Below are positions 8,236 to 17,315 of a stretch of DNA of 64,000 nucleotides, one piece after another; the first letter of the stretch is position 1, and the number at the start of each line of letters is the position of its first letter. The notes under the pieces were generated by a model. That model was not told the DNA's origin. It worked only from the letters and a program-made list of their open reading frames with translations, and did not search any database. The stretch lies in the NCBI RefSeq assembly GCF_000341225.1, contig NZ_ANAC01000001.1:248001-312000 (forward strand), in the 5' to 3' direction. Source of the DNA: Nocardiopsis alba DSM 43377 (GTDB lineage: Bacteria > Actinomycetota > Actinomycetes > Streptosporangiales > Streptosporangiaceae). The translations under genes were made by a program, and so were the position numbers.

Positions 8236-9201
8236 TCACAGACCGCCGATCTCCCGGGCGGGGACGGTGCGCCGCGACAGCAGCGACACCAGGTACTCGA
8301 AGAACCCCTCGGAATCGATCTCCTCCACGACCCGGGCGTTGGCCTCCAGCCCGTGGACGCCCCAGGACATCGCCGAGTAGCCGCGGGTCAGCTCACCGGC
8401 GGTCTCCACGTCCACGTGGTAGGGCGTGGCCCTTCGCACCAGCTCCGGCCGGATCAGGGCCGCGGCGGTCAGGGAGTCGGGGTGGGTGGTGCCGTCGATC
8501 CCCACCTTGCGGTCGAACTCCAGCGTGGCCGAGCACACCCGGGTGAAGAACGAGGACAGCGGCGTCCCCAGAGCGGCGATCCGATCCAGCCGCTCCTGCC
8601 CGAACACCGCCTGCCGGAGCGTCAGCGGATCCCAGGGCACCACGGTGACGTCGAACCCGGCGGCGAACACCGACTTCGCCGCCTCGGGGTCCACGTAGAA
8701 GTTGAACTCGGCGGCGGCCGTGATGTTGCCCCGGCCGTTGTTGGAACCGCCCATGACGTACAACGCCTTCACGTTGTCGACGAAGGCGGGGTCCTTCGCG
8801 AGCGCCATGGCGATGTTGGTGAGCGGACCGATCGCCACGATCGAAAGCTCACCGGGGTTCTCAGCGGCCATCCGGACGAGGGCGTCCACCGCGTGCTCGG
8901 ACTCGACGGCCAGACCCTCGCGGTCCATGTCCAGCCCGCCGGAGCCGTCCCCGTGCACGTTCTCCGCGCTCACCCACTCGCGTACGAGCGGGCGCCGGCA
9001 TCCGAGGTGCACGGGCACCTCCCCGAGTCGCCCGGCGACGTTCAGGGTCAGGAGGGCGTTGCGCACCTGCTGTTCGAACCCGACGTTCCCGGCGACCATG
9101 GTGATCGCCCGCAGGTCCGCCTCGGGGTCGAGAAGACCCACCAACAGCGCCACGCAGTCGTCCTGCGCGGTATCGGTGTCGATGATGAGCGGCGTCGTCA
9201 T
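8236..9201 (-). CDS. Inosine-uridine-preferring nucleoside hydrolase family protein
   Basis: A protein of 321 residues. The calcium-binding signature IIDTDTAQDD at residues 6-15 and the conserved IVAIGPLTNIA, YVMGGSNNGRGN and EFNFYVDPEAA segments define the family, which cleaves the N-glycosidic bond of ribonucleosides to ribose and base. The ATG at 9201 places the DTD motif correctly; upstream extension overlaps pstB in another frame. It begins 38 bases after pstB on the same strand, so it may be transcribed with the phosphate transporter, consistent with phosphate-starvation salvage; that link is inference. Confidence 0.92.
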   Translation of the reverse strand: MTTPLIIDTDTAQDDCVALLVGLLDPEADLRAITMVAGNVGFEQQVRNALLTLNVAGRLGEVPVHLGCRRPLVREWVSAENVHGDGSGGLDMDREGLAVESEHAVDALVRMAAENPGELSIVAIGPLTNIAMALAKDPAFVDNVKALYVMGGSNNGRGNITAAAEFNFYVDPEAAKSVFAAGFDVTVVPWDPLTLRQAVFGQERLDRIAALGTPLSSFFTRVCSATLEFDRKVGIDGTTHPDSLTAAALIRPELVRRATPYHVDVETAGELTRGYSAMSWGVHGLEANARVVEEIDSEGFFEYLVSLLSRRTVPAREIGGL

Positions 9202-9239
9202 GACGAGGTCCCGCCCTCTCCGTGTTCGTGCCGTTCGAT

Positions 9240-10019
9240 CTACCCGAAGCGGCCGGTGATGTAGTTCTCGGTCTCCTTCTTCTCGGGACGGGTGAAGATC
9301 TGGTTGGTCTCGCCCATCTCGATCAGCTTGCCGGGCTTGCCCGGGGCGGAGAGGTTGAAGAAGGCGGTGCGGTCGGAGACGCGCGCGGCCTGCTGCATGT
9401 TGTGGGTGACGATCACGATCGTGTAGTCCTCCTTCAGCTTGTGAATGAGGTCCTCGATCGCCAGCGTCGAGATCGGGTCCAGGGCCGAGCAGGGCTCGTC
9501 CATCAGCAGCACGGACGGCTTGACCGCGGTGGCGCGCGCGATGCACAGACGCTGCTGCTGGCCGCCGGACAGACCCGAGCCGGGCTTGTCCAGGCGGTCC
9601 TTGACCTCTTCCCAGAGGTTGGCGCCGCGCAGGGACTCCTCGACGAGGTCGTCCGCCTCGGACTTGGGCATCCGCTTGTTGTTGAGCCGGGCCCCGGCGA
9701 TCACGTTGTCGTAGATGGACATCGTGGGGAAGGGGTTGGCCTTCTGGAAGACCATGCCGATCTCGCTGCGGACCAGGACCGGGTCGACCTCGGCGCCGTA
9801 GATGTCCAGGTCGTCCAAGAGCACCTTGCCCTCGGCGCGGGCGCCGGGGGTGACCTCGTGCATCCGGTTGAGGGTGCGGAGGAAGGTGGACTTGCCACAG
9901 CCGGAGGAACCGATGAACGCCGTCACCGATCGCGGCTCGATGGTCATGGACACGTCCTCGACCGCGAGGAAGTCGCCGTAGTAGACGTGCAGTCCGGAGA
10001 CGTCGATTCGTTTCGCCAC
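9240..10019 (-). CDS. pstB: Phosphate ABC transporter ATP-binding protein
   Basis: The cytoplasmic ATPase of the high-affinity phosphate importer, 259 residues. Walker [10 protein letters not shown] is at residues 37-45, the signature LSGGQQQRL and Walker [14 protein letters not shown] follow, and the H-loop is VTHNMQQA, all in the PstB-specific form ([10 protein letters not shown]). It follows pstA by 19 bases in the order pstC-pstA-pstB. Confidence 0.98.
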   Translation of the reverse strand: MAKRIDVSGLHVYYGDFLAVEDVSMTIEPRSVTAFIGSSGCGKSTFLRTLNRMHEVTPGARAEGKVLLDDLDIYGAEVDPVLVRSEIGMVFQKANPFPTMSIYDNVIAGARLNNKRMPKSEADDLVEESLRGANLWEEVKDRLDKPGSGLSGGQQQRLCIARATAVKPSVLLMDEPCSALDPISTLAIEDLIHKLKEDYTIVIVTHNMQQAARVSDRTAFFNLSAPGKPGKLIEMGETNQIFTRPEKKETENYITGRFG

Positions 10020-10038
10020 AGGGTGTTCCTCGTGTGCT

Positions 10039-11121
10039 CTAGCGGGTCTTGGGTGCGAAGAGGCGGCCGATCACGCGTGCCAGGAAGAACAGCAGCATGA
10101 CCACCAGGACCAGCGTCAACGCCGCCGCCCAGGCCCTCTCGTAGTTGACGGCCCCGCCCATACGGAACTGGGAGAAGATGAACACCGGCAGGTTCATCAT
10201 CTGGCCGTCGAACAGGTTCCAGTTGATGGAGACCGCGGACGATCCCGCGGTGAGGACCAGTGGAGCGGTCTCTCCGATAACACGCGCGATGGCCAGCATG
10301 ATTCCGGTGGTCAGACCGGCCGCCGAGGTGGGCAGTACGACCTTGACGATGGTGCGCCACTTGGGCACGCCCAGCGCGTAGGAGGCCTCGCGCAGGTCCT
10401 GGGGGACCAGACGCAGCATCTCCTCGCTGGAGCGGACCACGACGGGGATCATGAGCACGGCCAACGAGATGGCGCCCGCGGCGCCGTTGGTCTTGCCGGG
10501 GCCGAAGAGCATCATCCACAGCGCCACGACGAACAGACCGGCGACGATGGACGGGATACCGGTCATGACGTCGACGAAGAACGTGATGACCTTCTTCAAC
10601 CGCCCCTGGGCGTACTCGACCAGGTAGACGGCGGTGAGAACACCGATCGGCACCGCCATCAGGGTGGCCATGCCGGTGATGGCCAGGGTGCCGACGATGG
10701 CGTGGTAGACGCCGCCCGCGTCCATGCTCGGCAGGACGCCGTTCATCGACACGGTCAGGAAGTAGGGGCTGAACCGGTCCAGGCCCTTGTCGGCCACGGT
10801 GTACAGCAGGGACACCAGCGGGGCCATGGCCAGCAGGAAGCAGCCGTAGACGATCGCGGTGACCAGACGGTCCTTGGCCTTGCGGCCGCCCTCCACACGG
10901 ACGGAGGCGGTCACGATGATCACCGTGTAGGCCACGGCGGTCAGTAGGGCCCAGGCGACCGGGCCGAAGGAGGAGAAGGCGGCCAGTACGCCGGCGACCA
11001 CCAGGGCGGAGCCGGCGAGCAGCAGGAGCGGGAAGCGGCGCGGCAGGGCGCCGGTGCTGAGCTCGGTCCGGGAGCCGGCCTCCGAACCCGGGGCGGGAGG
11101 CTGCGTGGTCGTCATGCTCAT
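10039..11121 (-). CDS. pstA: Phosphate ABC transporter permease PstA
   Basis: One of the two membrane channel subunits of the phosphate importer. It has 360 residues, longer than many PstA because of an N-terminal extension with two additional hydrophobic segments (about residues 30-85) before the standard six-helix permease core. The EAA-type cytoplasmic loop [20 protein letters not shown] is clear. Its start overlaps the end of pstC by four bases (ATGA), indicating translational coupling. Confidence 0.96.
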   Translation of the reverse strand: MSMTTTQPPAPGSEAGSRTELSTGALPRRFPLLLLAGSALVVAGVLAAFSSFGPVAWALLTAVAYTVIIVTASVRVEGGRKAKDRLVTAIVYGCFLLAMAPLVSLLYTVADKGLDRFSPYFLTVSMNGVLPSMDAGGVYHAIVGTLAITGMATLMAVPIGVLTAVYLVEYAQGRLKKVITFFVDVMTGIPSIVAGLFVVALWMMLFGPGKTNGAAGAISLAVLMIPVVVRSSEEMLRLVPQDLREASYALGVPKWRTIVKVVLPTSAAGLTTGIMLAIARVIGETAPLVLTAGSSAVSINWNLFDGQMMNLPVFIFSQFRMGGAVNYERAWAAALTLVLVVMLLFFLARVIGRLFAPKTR

Positions 11122-12083
11122 GCGGACTCCTTGTTGCCCCGTGCCACGACGTAGCGGGCGCCCATGTTGACGGCGAGGGTGATCGCGAACAGGACCAGAC
11201 CGGCGGCGATCAACGCCGACACCCCGTAGCCGGTGGCCTCCGGGTACTGGAGCGCGATGTGCGCGGCGATGGTCTGGTTACCGCTCTGCAACAGGTCGAA
11301 GGAGATGGCCAGGGAGGGGGAGAGGATCATGGCGACGGCCATGGTCTCGCCGAGCGCGCGGCCCATGCCGAGCATGGCGCCGCCGACGATCCCGGACTTG
11401 CCGAAGGGCAGGACCGCGAGGCGGATCATCTCCCAGCGGGTGGCGCCCATGGCGAGCGCGGCCTCGCGGTGTCCCTGCGGGACCTGCTGGAAGACGTCGC
11501 GGGACATCGCGGTGATGATCGGCAGGATCATGACGGCGAGCACGATGCCCGCGGTGAGCAGTGTGCGGGCCGAGGTGGAGGCGGGGCCGGCGAAGAGCGG
11601 GATCCAGCCCAGGTAGCGGGTCATGCCCTCGTAGACGGGGACCAGCTTCGGGGCGAGGATCATCATGCCCCAGAGGCCGTAGACCACGCTGGGGATCGCG
11701 GCGAGCAGGTCCACGAGGTAGCCGAGCGTGGCGGCGAGCCTGCGCGGGGCGTAGTAGACGATGAAGAGCGCGATGCCGATGGCGACCGGGGTGGCCAGGG
11801 CCAGCGCGATCGTCGCGGCGAGGACCGTGCCGAAGGCCAGGGCGGCGACACCGAACGACGGGTTCTCCCGACTGTTGGCGTCCCACGACTGGTCGGTCAG
11901 GAAGTTCGAGGTGTTGGCCATCAGGGACGGCCAGGCCTGGACCAGGAGGAAGGCCGCCACACCGGCGAGGATCAGCAGGATCAGGATGCCCGAGCCTCGG
12001 GCGAGCCCGGCGAAAACGACGTCGCCGATACGGCGCTTGCCCGCGGGCGGTGGTGCCGCCTTGGGCGAGTCCGTGGTCGTCAT
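11118..12083 (-). CDS. pstC: Phosphate ABC transporter permease PstC
   Basis: The second membrane subunit of the phosphate importer, 321 residues with six predicted helices and the loop EAALAMGATRWEMIRLAVLP that contacts PstB. It is the first gene of the operon. A perfect PHO-box direct repeat lies about 170 bases upstream, so it is expected to be induced under phosphate starvation by PhoP. The substrate-binding protein gene pstS, which normally precedes pstC, is absent from this locus. Confidence 0.96.
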   Translation of the reverse strand: MTTTDSPKAAPPPAGKRRIGDVVFAGLARGSGILILLILAGVAAFLLVQAWPSLMANTSNFLTDQSWDANSRENPSFGVAALAFGTVLAATIALALATPVAIGIALFIVYYAPRRLAATLGYLVDLLAAIPSVVYGLWGMMILAPKLVPVYEGMTRYLGWIPLFAGPASTSARTLLTAGIVLAVMILPIITAMSRDVFQQVPQGHREAALAMGATRWEMIRLAVLPFGKSGIVGGAMLGMGRALGETMAVAMILSPSLAISFDLLQSGNQTIAAHIALQYPEATGYGVSALIAAGLVLFAITLAVNMGARYVVARGNKESA

Positions 12084-12252
12084 GGATGCTCCGGTTCGGA
12101 AAGGGTTCGGGGCCGGTCACGCGAGGCCTGGGTGCCACCGCTCCGACTGGGCGCCGGGGCGGGGACGACCGCCGTGTTACGGAAGGATCGCCGAAGGCGC
12201 CCTTACCGTGACGATTGCGAAGGTAAGCGCCGGAAGTGACCAGTTCTCTCAG

Positions 12253-12274
12253 GGAAGATGAACGGAAGATGAAC
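12253..12274 (-). promoter_or_regulatory. PHO box: two identical 11-nt direct repeats
   Basis: On the minus strand GTTCATCTTCC occurs twice in perfect tandem (12264-12274 then 12253-12263). This matches the 11-nt direct-repeat units bound by PhoP in actinomycetes (GTTCA followed by a pyrimidine-rich tract). The site is 170 bases upstream of the pstC start and reads in the same direction. It supports PhoP control of pstCAB. Confidence 0.82.
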
Positions 12275-12359
12275 GTCGTGTCGCACCCTTGTGGCGGCAA
12301 GGGGTTCGATCGGTGAATGTGACGAGGCGCACGCCCGTGGGGTGTTCTCGGGGGCGCGT

Positions 12360-13340
12360 TCAGCCCTCGTGAGCGACAGGCGCGTACATCACGTCGGTGT
12401 CCCACATCGAGAAGCCGAGCGACTCGTACAGACGCACGGCGGCCCGGTTGTCACCGTCCACGTACAGGTGCACCCACGGCAGCCCGGAGTCGCGCAGGTG
12501 ACGTAGACCGGCGAGGGTGAGGGCCCGGCCCAGACCGGTGCCCTGCCAGTCGGGGTCCACGCCCACCACGTAGACCTCGCCGACGGTCTCGTCGTCGCTC
12601 AGACCGGCGCCGTCGGCGTGGGTCTTGGTCCAGTGGTAGGCGGCGATCGTCCCGTTCTCGGTGGCGGCGACGAAGAAGCCGCGCGGGTCGAACCAGTCCT
12701 CGACCTCGCGCTGGAGCAGGTCGTCGAGGGTCAGGGAGCCCTGTTCGGGATGGTCGGCGAAGGCGCGGGAGTTCGCGGTCAGCCAGGCGTGTTCGTCCTG
12801 GCCGACGACGAAGGGGCGGATCCGCACCCGCTCGGCGACCTCGGGGCGCAGCTCGGGTTCGGGGAGTTCCGGGGCGGTCCAGGGGCCTCCGGGCACCTCG
12901 GGGCCCAGATCCCGCAGGGGCATCCGCATCTTGTGGAGCTCCCGGGCCGGGGTCCAGCCCTCGGCCTCGGCCGTGGCGACCGCCGCGGGGGTGCGCCCGT
13001 GGGCCCACACACGGATCCCGTTCGGTCCGGCGTCCTCTCGGATCGAACGCAACAGGGTCGCTCCGTATCCGCGGCCGCGCCGCTCGGGGTCGACGACGAC
13101 CTCGCCGGAGTCGGGCTCGTCCTCGGAACGCTCGACGAAGGCGAAGCCCACGACGCGGCCCTCCTCGGCGAGGACGTGGAAGCGGCTGCTTCCGGCGGGG
13201 GCCCCGTGCCTGACCCGGAGCAGGGTCTGTTCGGACAGCGGGGCGACTCCGTCGGTGGCGCGGGCCGCCTCGGCGAGGACCAGGACGGGTTCGACCAGGT
13301 CGGAGGAGAGGTCATCGGTGACCGTCAGCGGGGTGCTCAT
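12360..13340 (-). CDS. mshD: Mycothiol synthase
   Basis: Acetylates Cys-GlcN-inositol with acetyl-CoA in the final step of mycothiol synthesis. The protein has 326 residues and two tandem GNAT domains: the first has ERRGRGYGATLL at about residues 87-98, the second has VDPDWQGTGLGRALTLAGL near the C-terminus followed by the MshD-typical LYVDGDNRAAVRLYESLGF. The ATG at 13340 gives the normal N-terminus (MSTPLTVTDDL); longer in-frame starts run into the upstream surface-protein gene. Position next to glnR and pst agrees with gene order in streptomycetes. Confidence 0.95.
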   Translation of the reverse strand: MSTPLTVTDDLSSDLVEPVLVLAEAARATDGVAPLSEQTLLRVRHGAPAGSSRFHVLAEEGRVVGFAFVERSEDEPDSGEVVVDPERRGRGYGATLLRSIREDAGPNGIRVWAHGRTPAAVATAEAEGWTPARELHKMRMPLRDLGPEVPGGPWTAPELPEPELRPEVAERVRIRPFVVGQDEHAWLTANSRAFADHPEQGSLTLDDLLQREVEDWFDPRGFFVAATENGTIAAYHWTKTHADGAGLSDDETVGEVYVVGVDPDWQGTGLGRALTLAGLRHLRDSGLPWVHLYVDGDNRAAVRLYESLGFSMWDTDVMYAPVAHEG

Positions 13341-13410
13341 GGCTCGGAATCCTAGATCCTGTTCGGCCTCGCGCGGGAGCCGGGCGCGTGCCGAACGTGC
13401 GATGGGGCGG

Positions 13411-14538
13411 TCAGCCCTTGCGGCGCCTGCCCTGGTACCCCGTTCCCAGGCGGACCCGACGGGTCGGCGCCAAGGGGGCGGCCAACAGCAGGGCCAGCAG
13501 GAACGCCGCGAGCAGGATCGCCGGGGTGATGGAGGGGCCCAGGTCGTCGTGATCGGCGGCGACCTCGGTCTCGGCGTCGTCATCGGAGGTGGGGGTGACC
13601 AGGGGCAGGTCGGCCAGGTCCTCCGGGACCCCGGGAGCGAGTTCGGGCAGGTCGGCCTCGTCACGGGGCAGGGTCGGGGCCTGGGGGCCGCTGGTCGGGA
13701 CGGTGCCTCCGCGCGGAACGTCGCCCCCGCCTCGGGACGGTGTGCGGTCGGGGGAGGGCCGCGGTGTGTTCGAGGGCCGGTCGGAGGGCGAGGCGGTCGT
13801 CTCCTCGCCGTTCGTCGGCGAAGGCGTCGTGGAGGGCCGGTCCGTGGGGGACGCGGAGTCGCTCGGGGAGGGGGGCCCGGTCGGCGGAGCGGTGGGGCTC
13901 GGCGACGCGGTGGGTTCCTCCGTGGGCCGATCGGTGGGGGGCTGGGTCGGAGGCTCCGTGGGTCTTTCGGTGGGCTCCTCGGTCGGGGTCTCCGTCGGCT
14001 CCTCGGTGGGTTCCTCCGTGGGCCGCTCGGTCGGCTCCTCGGTGGGGGTCGGCTCGGGTTCGGGTTCGGGCTCGGGGACGTCGATCCGCCAGGAGGAGGC
14101 CGCGGATCCGCTCGGCTCGGTTCCGGCGCAGCCCCCCGCCTCGTCGGCGAAGGCGTAGGAGAGGGTGGCGGTCACCGTGGTCCCGTCGTCGGGGGAACCG
14201 CCCACGACGCCCGCGGGCGCGGACTCGCCGGGCGCGACCTCACGGGCGGAGAAGTCGTCCACCCGGAAGCCGGGATCGTTCACCTCCAAGGCCTGGAGGC
14301 ACAGGGGCAGCGTGCCGCCGTTGGTCACCGAGAGCGGGTTGCCCGGCGCGGGCGATCCGGGCTCGACGGTGTCGGTGGTCCGCTCGAACGCCAACACCAC
14401 CCCGTCGGTGGGGGCGGCGTGGGCCAGGCCCGGGGGCGCGATCATGGTGGAGCCGATGAAGACCACGCCGAGCAGGGCGGGCACACGGCGGCGGAGCGGG
14501 GTGGGGTGGACGGGGGGTGTCGCGGCGGGGACGGGCAT
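13411..14538 (-). CDS. Secreted or membrane-anchored Pro/Thr/Glu-repeat protein
   Basis: An unrecognised protein of about 375 residues. A basic stretch then a hydrophobic segment (VPALLGVVFIGSTMI) ending in AHA looks like a signal peptide. An Ig-like ectodomain of about 110 residues follows, containing CLQALEVNDPGF and a second Cys near GGCAG. Then comes a 100-residue repeat built on PTEEPTERP units, a Ser/Pro/Thr-rich linker and a C-terminal membrane helix (ILLAAFLLALLLAAPLA) with a basic tail. There is no LPXTG sorting signal. The layout suggests a wall-spanning surface protein. The ATG at 14538 is chosen because signal-peptide spacing fits; GTG 14586 is an alternative. Confidence 0.75.
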   Translation of the reverse strand: MPVPAATPPVHPTPLRRRVPALLGVVFIGSTMIAPPGLAHAAPTDGVVLAFERTTDTVEPGSPAPGNPLSVTNGGTLPLCLQALEVNDPGFRVDDFSAREVAPGESAPAGVVGGSPDDGTTVTATLSYAFADEAGGCAGTEPSGSAASSWRIDVPEPEPEPEPTPTEEPTERPTEEPTEEPTETPTEEPTERPTEPPTQPPTDRPTEEPTASPSPTAPPTGPPSPSDSASPTDRPSTTPSPTNGEETTASPSDRPSNTPRPSPDRTPSRGGGDVPRGGTVPTSGPQAPTLPRDEADLPELAPGVPEDLADLPLVTPTSDDDAETEVAADHDDLGPSITPAILLAAFLLALLLAAPLAPTRRVRLGTGYQGRRRKG

Positions 14539-14733
14539 CGGGGCGATCTCACTCCTCCGGTGGCGCGCCAGGGCGTCTCGGTCCACACCCGGAGAGCTCC
14601 GCCGCGCCTGTCGTTACCCGCCGGGTGCGTCAACGATCTTAGGGCGTGAGGACTCCGAGTACGAGACTCCACACCGTCTGTTCCTCGACCGTTGGCTCTC
14701 CGGCGGGTTCCCGTCGCGACCCCGGTGGTACCG

Positions 14734-15501
14734 CTACGCGGTGCCGGCCTCCGCCGATCGCGCCTCGGCCGGCCCGTCGGTGAGCCCGGCCGGAGAGGCG
14801 GGGGCCTTGGCCACGGGGTCCGGCACGAACCGGTAGCCCACGTTGCGGACGGTCCCGATCAGGGACTCGTGCTCCGAGCCCAGCTTGGCGCGCAGCCGCC
14901 GGACGTGGACGTCTATGGTCCGGGTGCCGCCGAAGTAGTCGTATCCCCAGACCTCCTGGAGCAGTTGGGCCCTGGTGAACACCCGGCCGGGGTGCTGGGC
15001 CAGGAACTTGAGGAGTTCGAACTCCTTGAAGGTCAGGTCGAGGATGCGTCCGCGCAGTCGGGCGATGTAGGTGGCCTCGTCGATCACCAGGTCTCCCCGG
15101 CGGATCTCGCCGGGATCGTCGGCGCCGGCCTCGGCCGCGCCGACCGCCATCCGTAGACGCGCCTCCACCTCGGCGGGGCCCGCGTCGGCCAGGACGAAGT
15201 CGTCGATGGGCCATTCGGGTGTGAGCGCCGCGACGCCGCCTTCGGTAAGGACGGCCAGGAGGGGGCGGTCCAGGCCGGTGGTGTCGAGCAGGCGGCAGAA
15301 GTTACGGGCGGCCGCGAGGTCGGTTCGGGCGTCGACCAGAATGGCGTCGACCGGGCTTCCGGGCGTACCGCTCACCCCTGAGGCGAGGAGTGCGCCGGCC
15401 TCGGCGGGCGCCACGCGCACCGAGTGCAGGAGAAGCCCGAGTGCGGGCAGGACGTGATCGGACGGTTCGTTCGAGTTCGTCAGTAGCAGCAGCTGGCTCA
15501 T
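14734..15501 (-). CDS. glnR: Nitrogen response regulator GlnR
   Basis: An OmpR-family regulator of 255 residues that controls ammonium assimilation genes in actinomycetes. The receiver domain is atypical: a candidate acceptor Asp57 is present (AILVDART), but the usual acidic pocket at the start of the domain is replaced by LLLLTNSNE, as in known GlnR proteins that act without classical phosphorylation. The winged-helix DNA-binding half ([43 protein letters not shown]) is highly conserved with Streptomyces GlnR. The start ATG at 15501 gives the family N-terminus MSQLLLLTN. No partner kinase is adjacent, as expected. Confidence 0.95.
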   Translation of the reverse strand: MSQLLLLTNSNEPSDHVLPALGLLLHSVRVAPAEAGALLASGVSGTPGSPVDAILVDARTDLAAARNFCRLLDTTGLDRPLLAVLTEGGVAALTPEWPIDDFVLADAGPAEVEARLRMAVGAAEAGADDPGEIRRGDLVIDEATYIARLRGRILDLTFKEFELLKFLAQHPGRVFTRAQLLQEVWGYDYFGGTRTIDVHVRRLRAKLGSEHESLIGTVRNVGYRFVPDPVAKAPASPAGLTDGPAEARSAEAGTA

Positions 15502-15609
15502 GCGTCTCTTCTCGTCGGCCCGCGTCCGGCGGGCGATCGAAGGCGCCGTTGCCCCCGGTGAAGAATGGTCGAATACGTCGCCTCCGAGGACACCAAGGAT
15601 AATCAACAG

Positions 15610-15867
15610 ATGGCGAAGTGCACTATCAGGTACTGGGCATCGGCGAAGGAAGCGGCCGGGACGGCCGAGGACACGGTCGATGCCGGAACTCTCGAAGCCG
15701 CTCTCGAAGCGGCGCGCCGTCTGCACCCCGACGACCGTTTCCTGCGCGTACTGGGGGCCTCGTCGCTTCTCGTGGACGAGAAACCGGTCGGACGGAGAGA
15801 GCATGGCGGGATCGTGGTCGAGGACGGGACCGTGATCGAGGTCCTACCGCCCTTCGCCGGTGGATGA
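15610..15867 (+). CDS. MoaD/ThiS-family sulfur carrier protein
   Basis: A small ubiquitin-like protein of 85 residues ending in the diglycine FAGG, the site that is adenylated and thiocarboxylated in MoaD (molybdopterin) and ThiS (thiazole) proteins. The start ATG at 15610 has an AAGGA at 15594-15598. An earlier in-frame GTG/ATG would add 15 unconserved residues. It is divergent from glnR and overlaps the start region of the following glutaredoxin-like gene. No moa or thi genes are adjacent, so the pathway served is open. Confidence 0.85.
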   Translation: MAKCTIRYWASAKEAAGTAEDTVDAGTLEAALEAARRLHPDDRFLRVLGASSLLVDEKPVGRREHGGIVVEDGTVIEVLPPFAGG

Positions 15868-15898
15868 GCGGGGAGAGAACGTGGAGACGGAGCGGAAC

Positions 15899-16165
15899 AT
15901 GACGGGGACCTCGGTCTGGACGGAGCGGGCACGTGTGGTGATGCTCGGCAAGCCCGGATGTCACCTGTGCGAAGAGGCGTGGTCGGTGATCACCCGTGTG
16001 ACGGACGAACTCGGAGTGGACCGCGCGGAGCGGAGCCTCGACGAGGTGTCCGAGGCCGAGCGCGAGGAGTACTGGGACAAGATCCCGGTGACGTTCGTCG
16101 ACGGGCGTCGCCACGATTTCTGGCGGGTCTCCGAGGAACGGCTGCGCTCGGCCCTCTCCTCCTGA
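15899..16165 (+). CDS. Glutaredoxin-family (DUF836-like) thiol protein
   Basis: A protein of 88 residues with a thioredoxin-fold start (VVMLGKPGCHLCEEA) carrying the CHLC redox motif and a cis-Pro segment KIPVTFVDGRR. Such proteins sit beside rex in streptomycetes and probably reduce disulfides with mycothiol or another thiol. The ATG at 15899 has GGAG at 15889-15892; GTG 15881 and a GTG overlapping the upstream stop are alternatives. A hairpin with TTTTT follows the stop. Confidence 0.85.
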   Translation: MTGTSVWTERARVVMLGKPGCHLCEEAWSVITRVTDELGVDRAERSLDEVSEAEREEYWDKIPVTFVDGRRHDFWRVSEERLRSALSS

Positions 16166-16177
16166 GCGTGCTCGGGA

Positions 16178-16203
16178 GGGCGACGGGTTCTCCCGCCCTT
16201 TTT
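16178..16203 (+). terminator. Intrinsic terminator after glutaredoxin-like gene
   Basis: GGGCG (16178-16182) can pair with CGCCC (16194-16198), with a further short GG/CC pairing inside, and is followed at once by TTTTT (16199-16203). It separates the MoaD-glutaredoxin pair from the Rex operon. Confidence 0.7.
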
Positions 16204-16346
16204 CTCGGAGAACGAGCACCACGTCGGGGCCGGCGGGTTTTCCCTCCCGCCGGAAATGCCGATGATGTGATCTTTCGTTTTCGAGGGCCCTCGGGGAGGG
16301 GTGATTTGTGTGAACCCGCTCGTGGGCGCTCACATGCCACCCCACT

Positions 16347-16364
16347 TTGTGCGTGCTTTCACAA
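16347..16364. promoter_or_regulatory. Rex operator
   Basis: TTGTGCGTGCTTTCACAA matches the Rex operator consensus TTGTGAANNNNTTCACAA at nearly every outer position. It lies 124 bases upstream of the rex start, as in Streptomyces, where Rex represses its own rex-hem operon and releases DNA when the NADH/NAD+ ratio rises. Confidence 0.88.
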
Positions 16365-16487
16365 GCACGTAATCTGGAGTTCCCGTACATCCCGAAGGTC
16401 GGGGAACGCGCGGAACCGGTGGGTGAGGCCGGGGACGGGCGTGGCCCGCACCCCGCCCGAACCGACCCACCTCAGGAGCGCCCGCCT

Positions 16488-17183
16488 GTGATCAGTCGTC
16501 CGCCTCGACCCCGGGAAAAGGGAATACCGGAGGCCACCGTCGCCCGGCTCCCGGTGTATCTGCGAGCTCTCCAGGTCCTCCAGGACCGCGGCACCGCCAC
16601 GGTCTCCTCGGAGGCCCTGGCCGGAGCGGCCGGGGTGAACTCGGCCAAGCTCCGTAAGGACCTGTCGCACCTGGGTTCCTACGGGACGCGCGGGGTGGGC
16701 TACGAGGTGGAGTACCTCATCTACCAGATCTCGCGTGAGCTTGGTCTCACTCAGGACTGGTCCGTCGCCATCGTCGGCATCGGCAACCTGGGGCGCGCTC
16801 TGGCCAACTACGGGGGCTTCGGCACCCGGGGCTTCCGGATCGCGGCCCTGCTCGACGCCGATCCGGAGGTGGTCGGGAGGACCGTCGCGTCGCTGGAGGT
16901 GAGGCATATTGACAGCCTGGAAGAGGTTGTGCATTCCAAGGGCGTGTCGATCGGGGTCATAGCCACACCGGCCGGCTCCGCCCAGGGGGTGGCCAGTCGC
17001 TTCGTCGAGGCGGGCGTGACCAGCATCCTCAACTTCGCTCCCGTCGTGCTGAATGTGCCGGACGGGGTCGATGTGCGTAAGGTCGACTTGTCCATCGAAC
17101 TCCAGATCCTCGCCTTCCACGCGCAACGCAGGGCCGATGGCGACGGCCGCGAGGCGGAGCGGGTAGGGCTGGAGATGACGTAG
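16488..17183 (+). CDS. rex: Redox-sensing transcriptional repressor Rex
   Basis: A dimeric repressor of 231 residues that senses NADH/NAD+. The N-terminal winged helix (PEATVARLPVYLRALQVL, VNSAKLRKDLSHLGSYGTRGVGY) is followed by a Rossmann domain with VAIVGIGNLGRALANY and the domain-swapped C-terminal helix (DLSIELQILAFHAQRR). The GTG at 16488 is chosen because AGGAG at 16474-16478 precedes it and the protein then begins a few residues before the conserved helix; upstream in-frame starts lie inside or next to the operator. It heads the rex-hemA-hemC-hemD-hemB cluster. Confidence 0.96.
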   Translation: MISRPPRPREKGIPEATVARLPVYLRALQVLQDRGTATVSSEALAGAAGVNSAKLRKDLSHLGSYGTRGVGYEVEYLIYQISRELGLTQDWSVAIVGIGNLGRALANYGGFGTRGFRIAALLDADPEVVGRTVASLEVRHIDSLEEVVHSKGVSIGVIATPAGSAQGVASRFVEAGVTSILNFAPVVLNVPDGVDVRKVDLSIELQILAFHAQRRADGDGREAERVGLEMT

Positions 17184-17315
17184 ACGTCCAGGGTCCTGCG
17201 GACCCGCACGGGCGGCGGCGAAGAGCGAGCGTGCGCCGCGTTTCGGGGGGCCGACGGCCGGGGGCCGCGGCCCTGCCCGAACATGGAGAGACTTAGTGCC
17301 TGCATAGGAGTACGG

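Noticed and set aside
12360..13664. MshD extended by about 108 residues upstream of 13340
   Set aside because: The extension overlaps the surface-protein gene in another frame and consists of Pro/Ser/Arg-rich shadow sequence.
13940..14070. Possible short tandem repeat array or CRISPR-like element
   Set aside because: The repeats are codon-level PTEEPTERP repeats within a coding sequence, without unique spacers.
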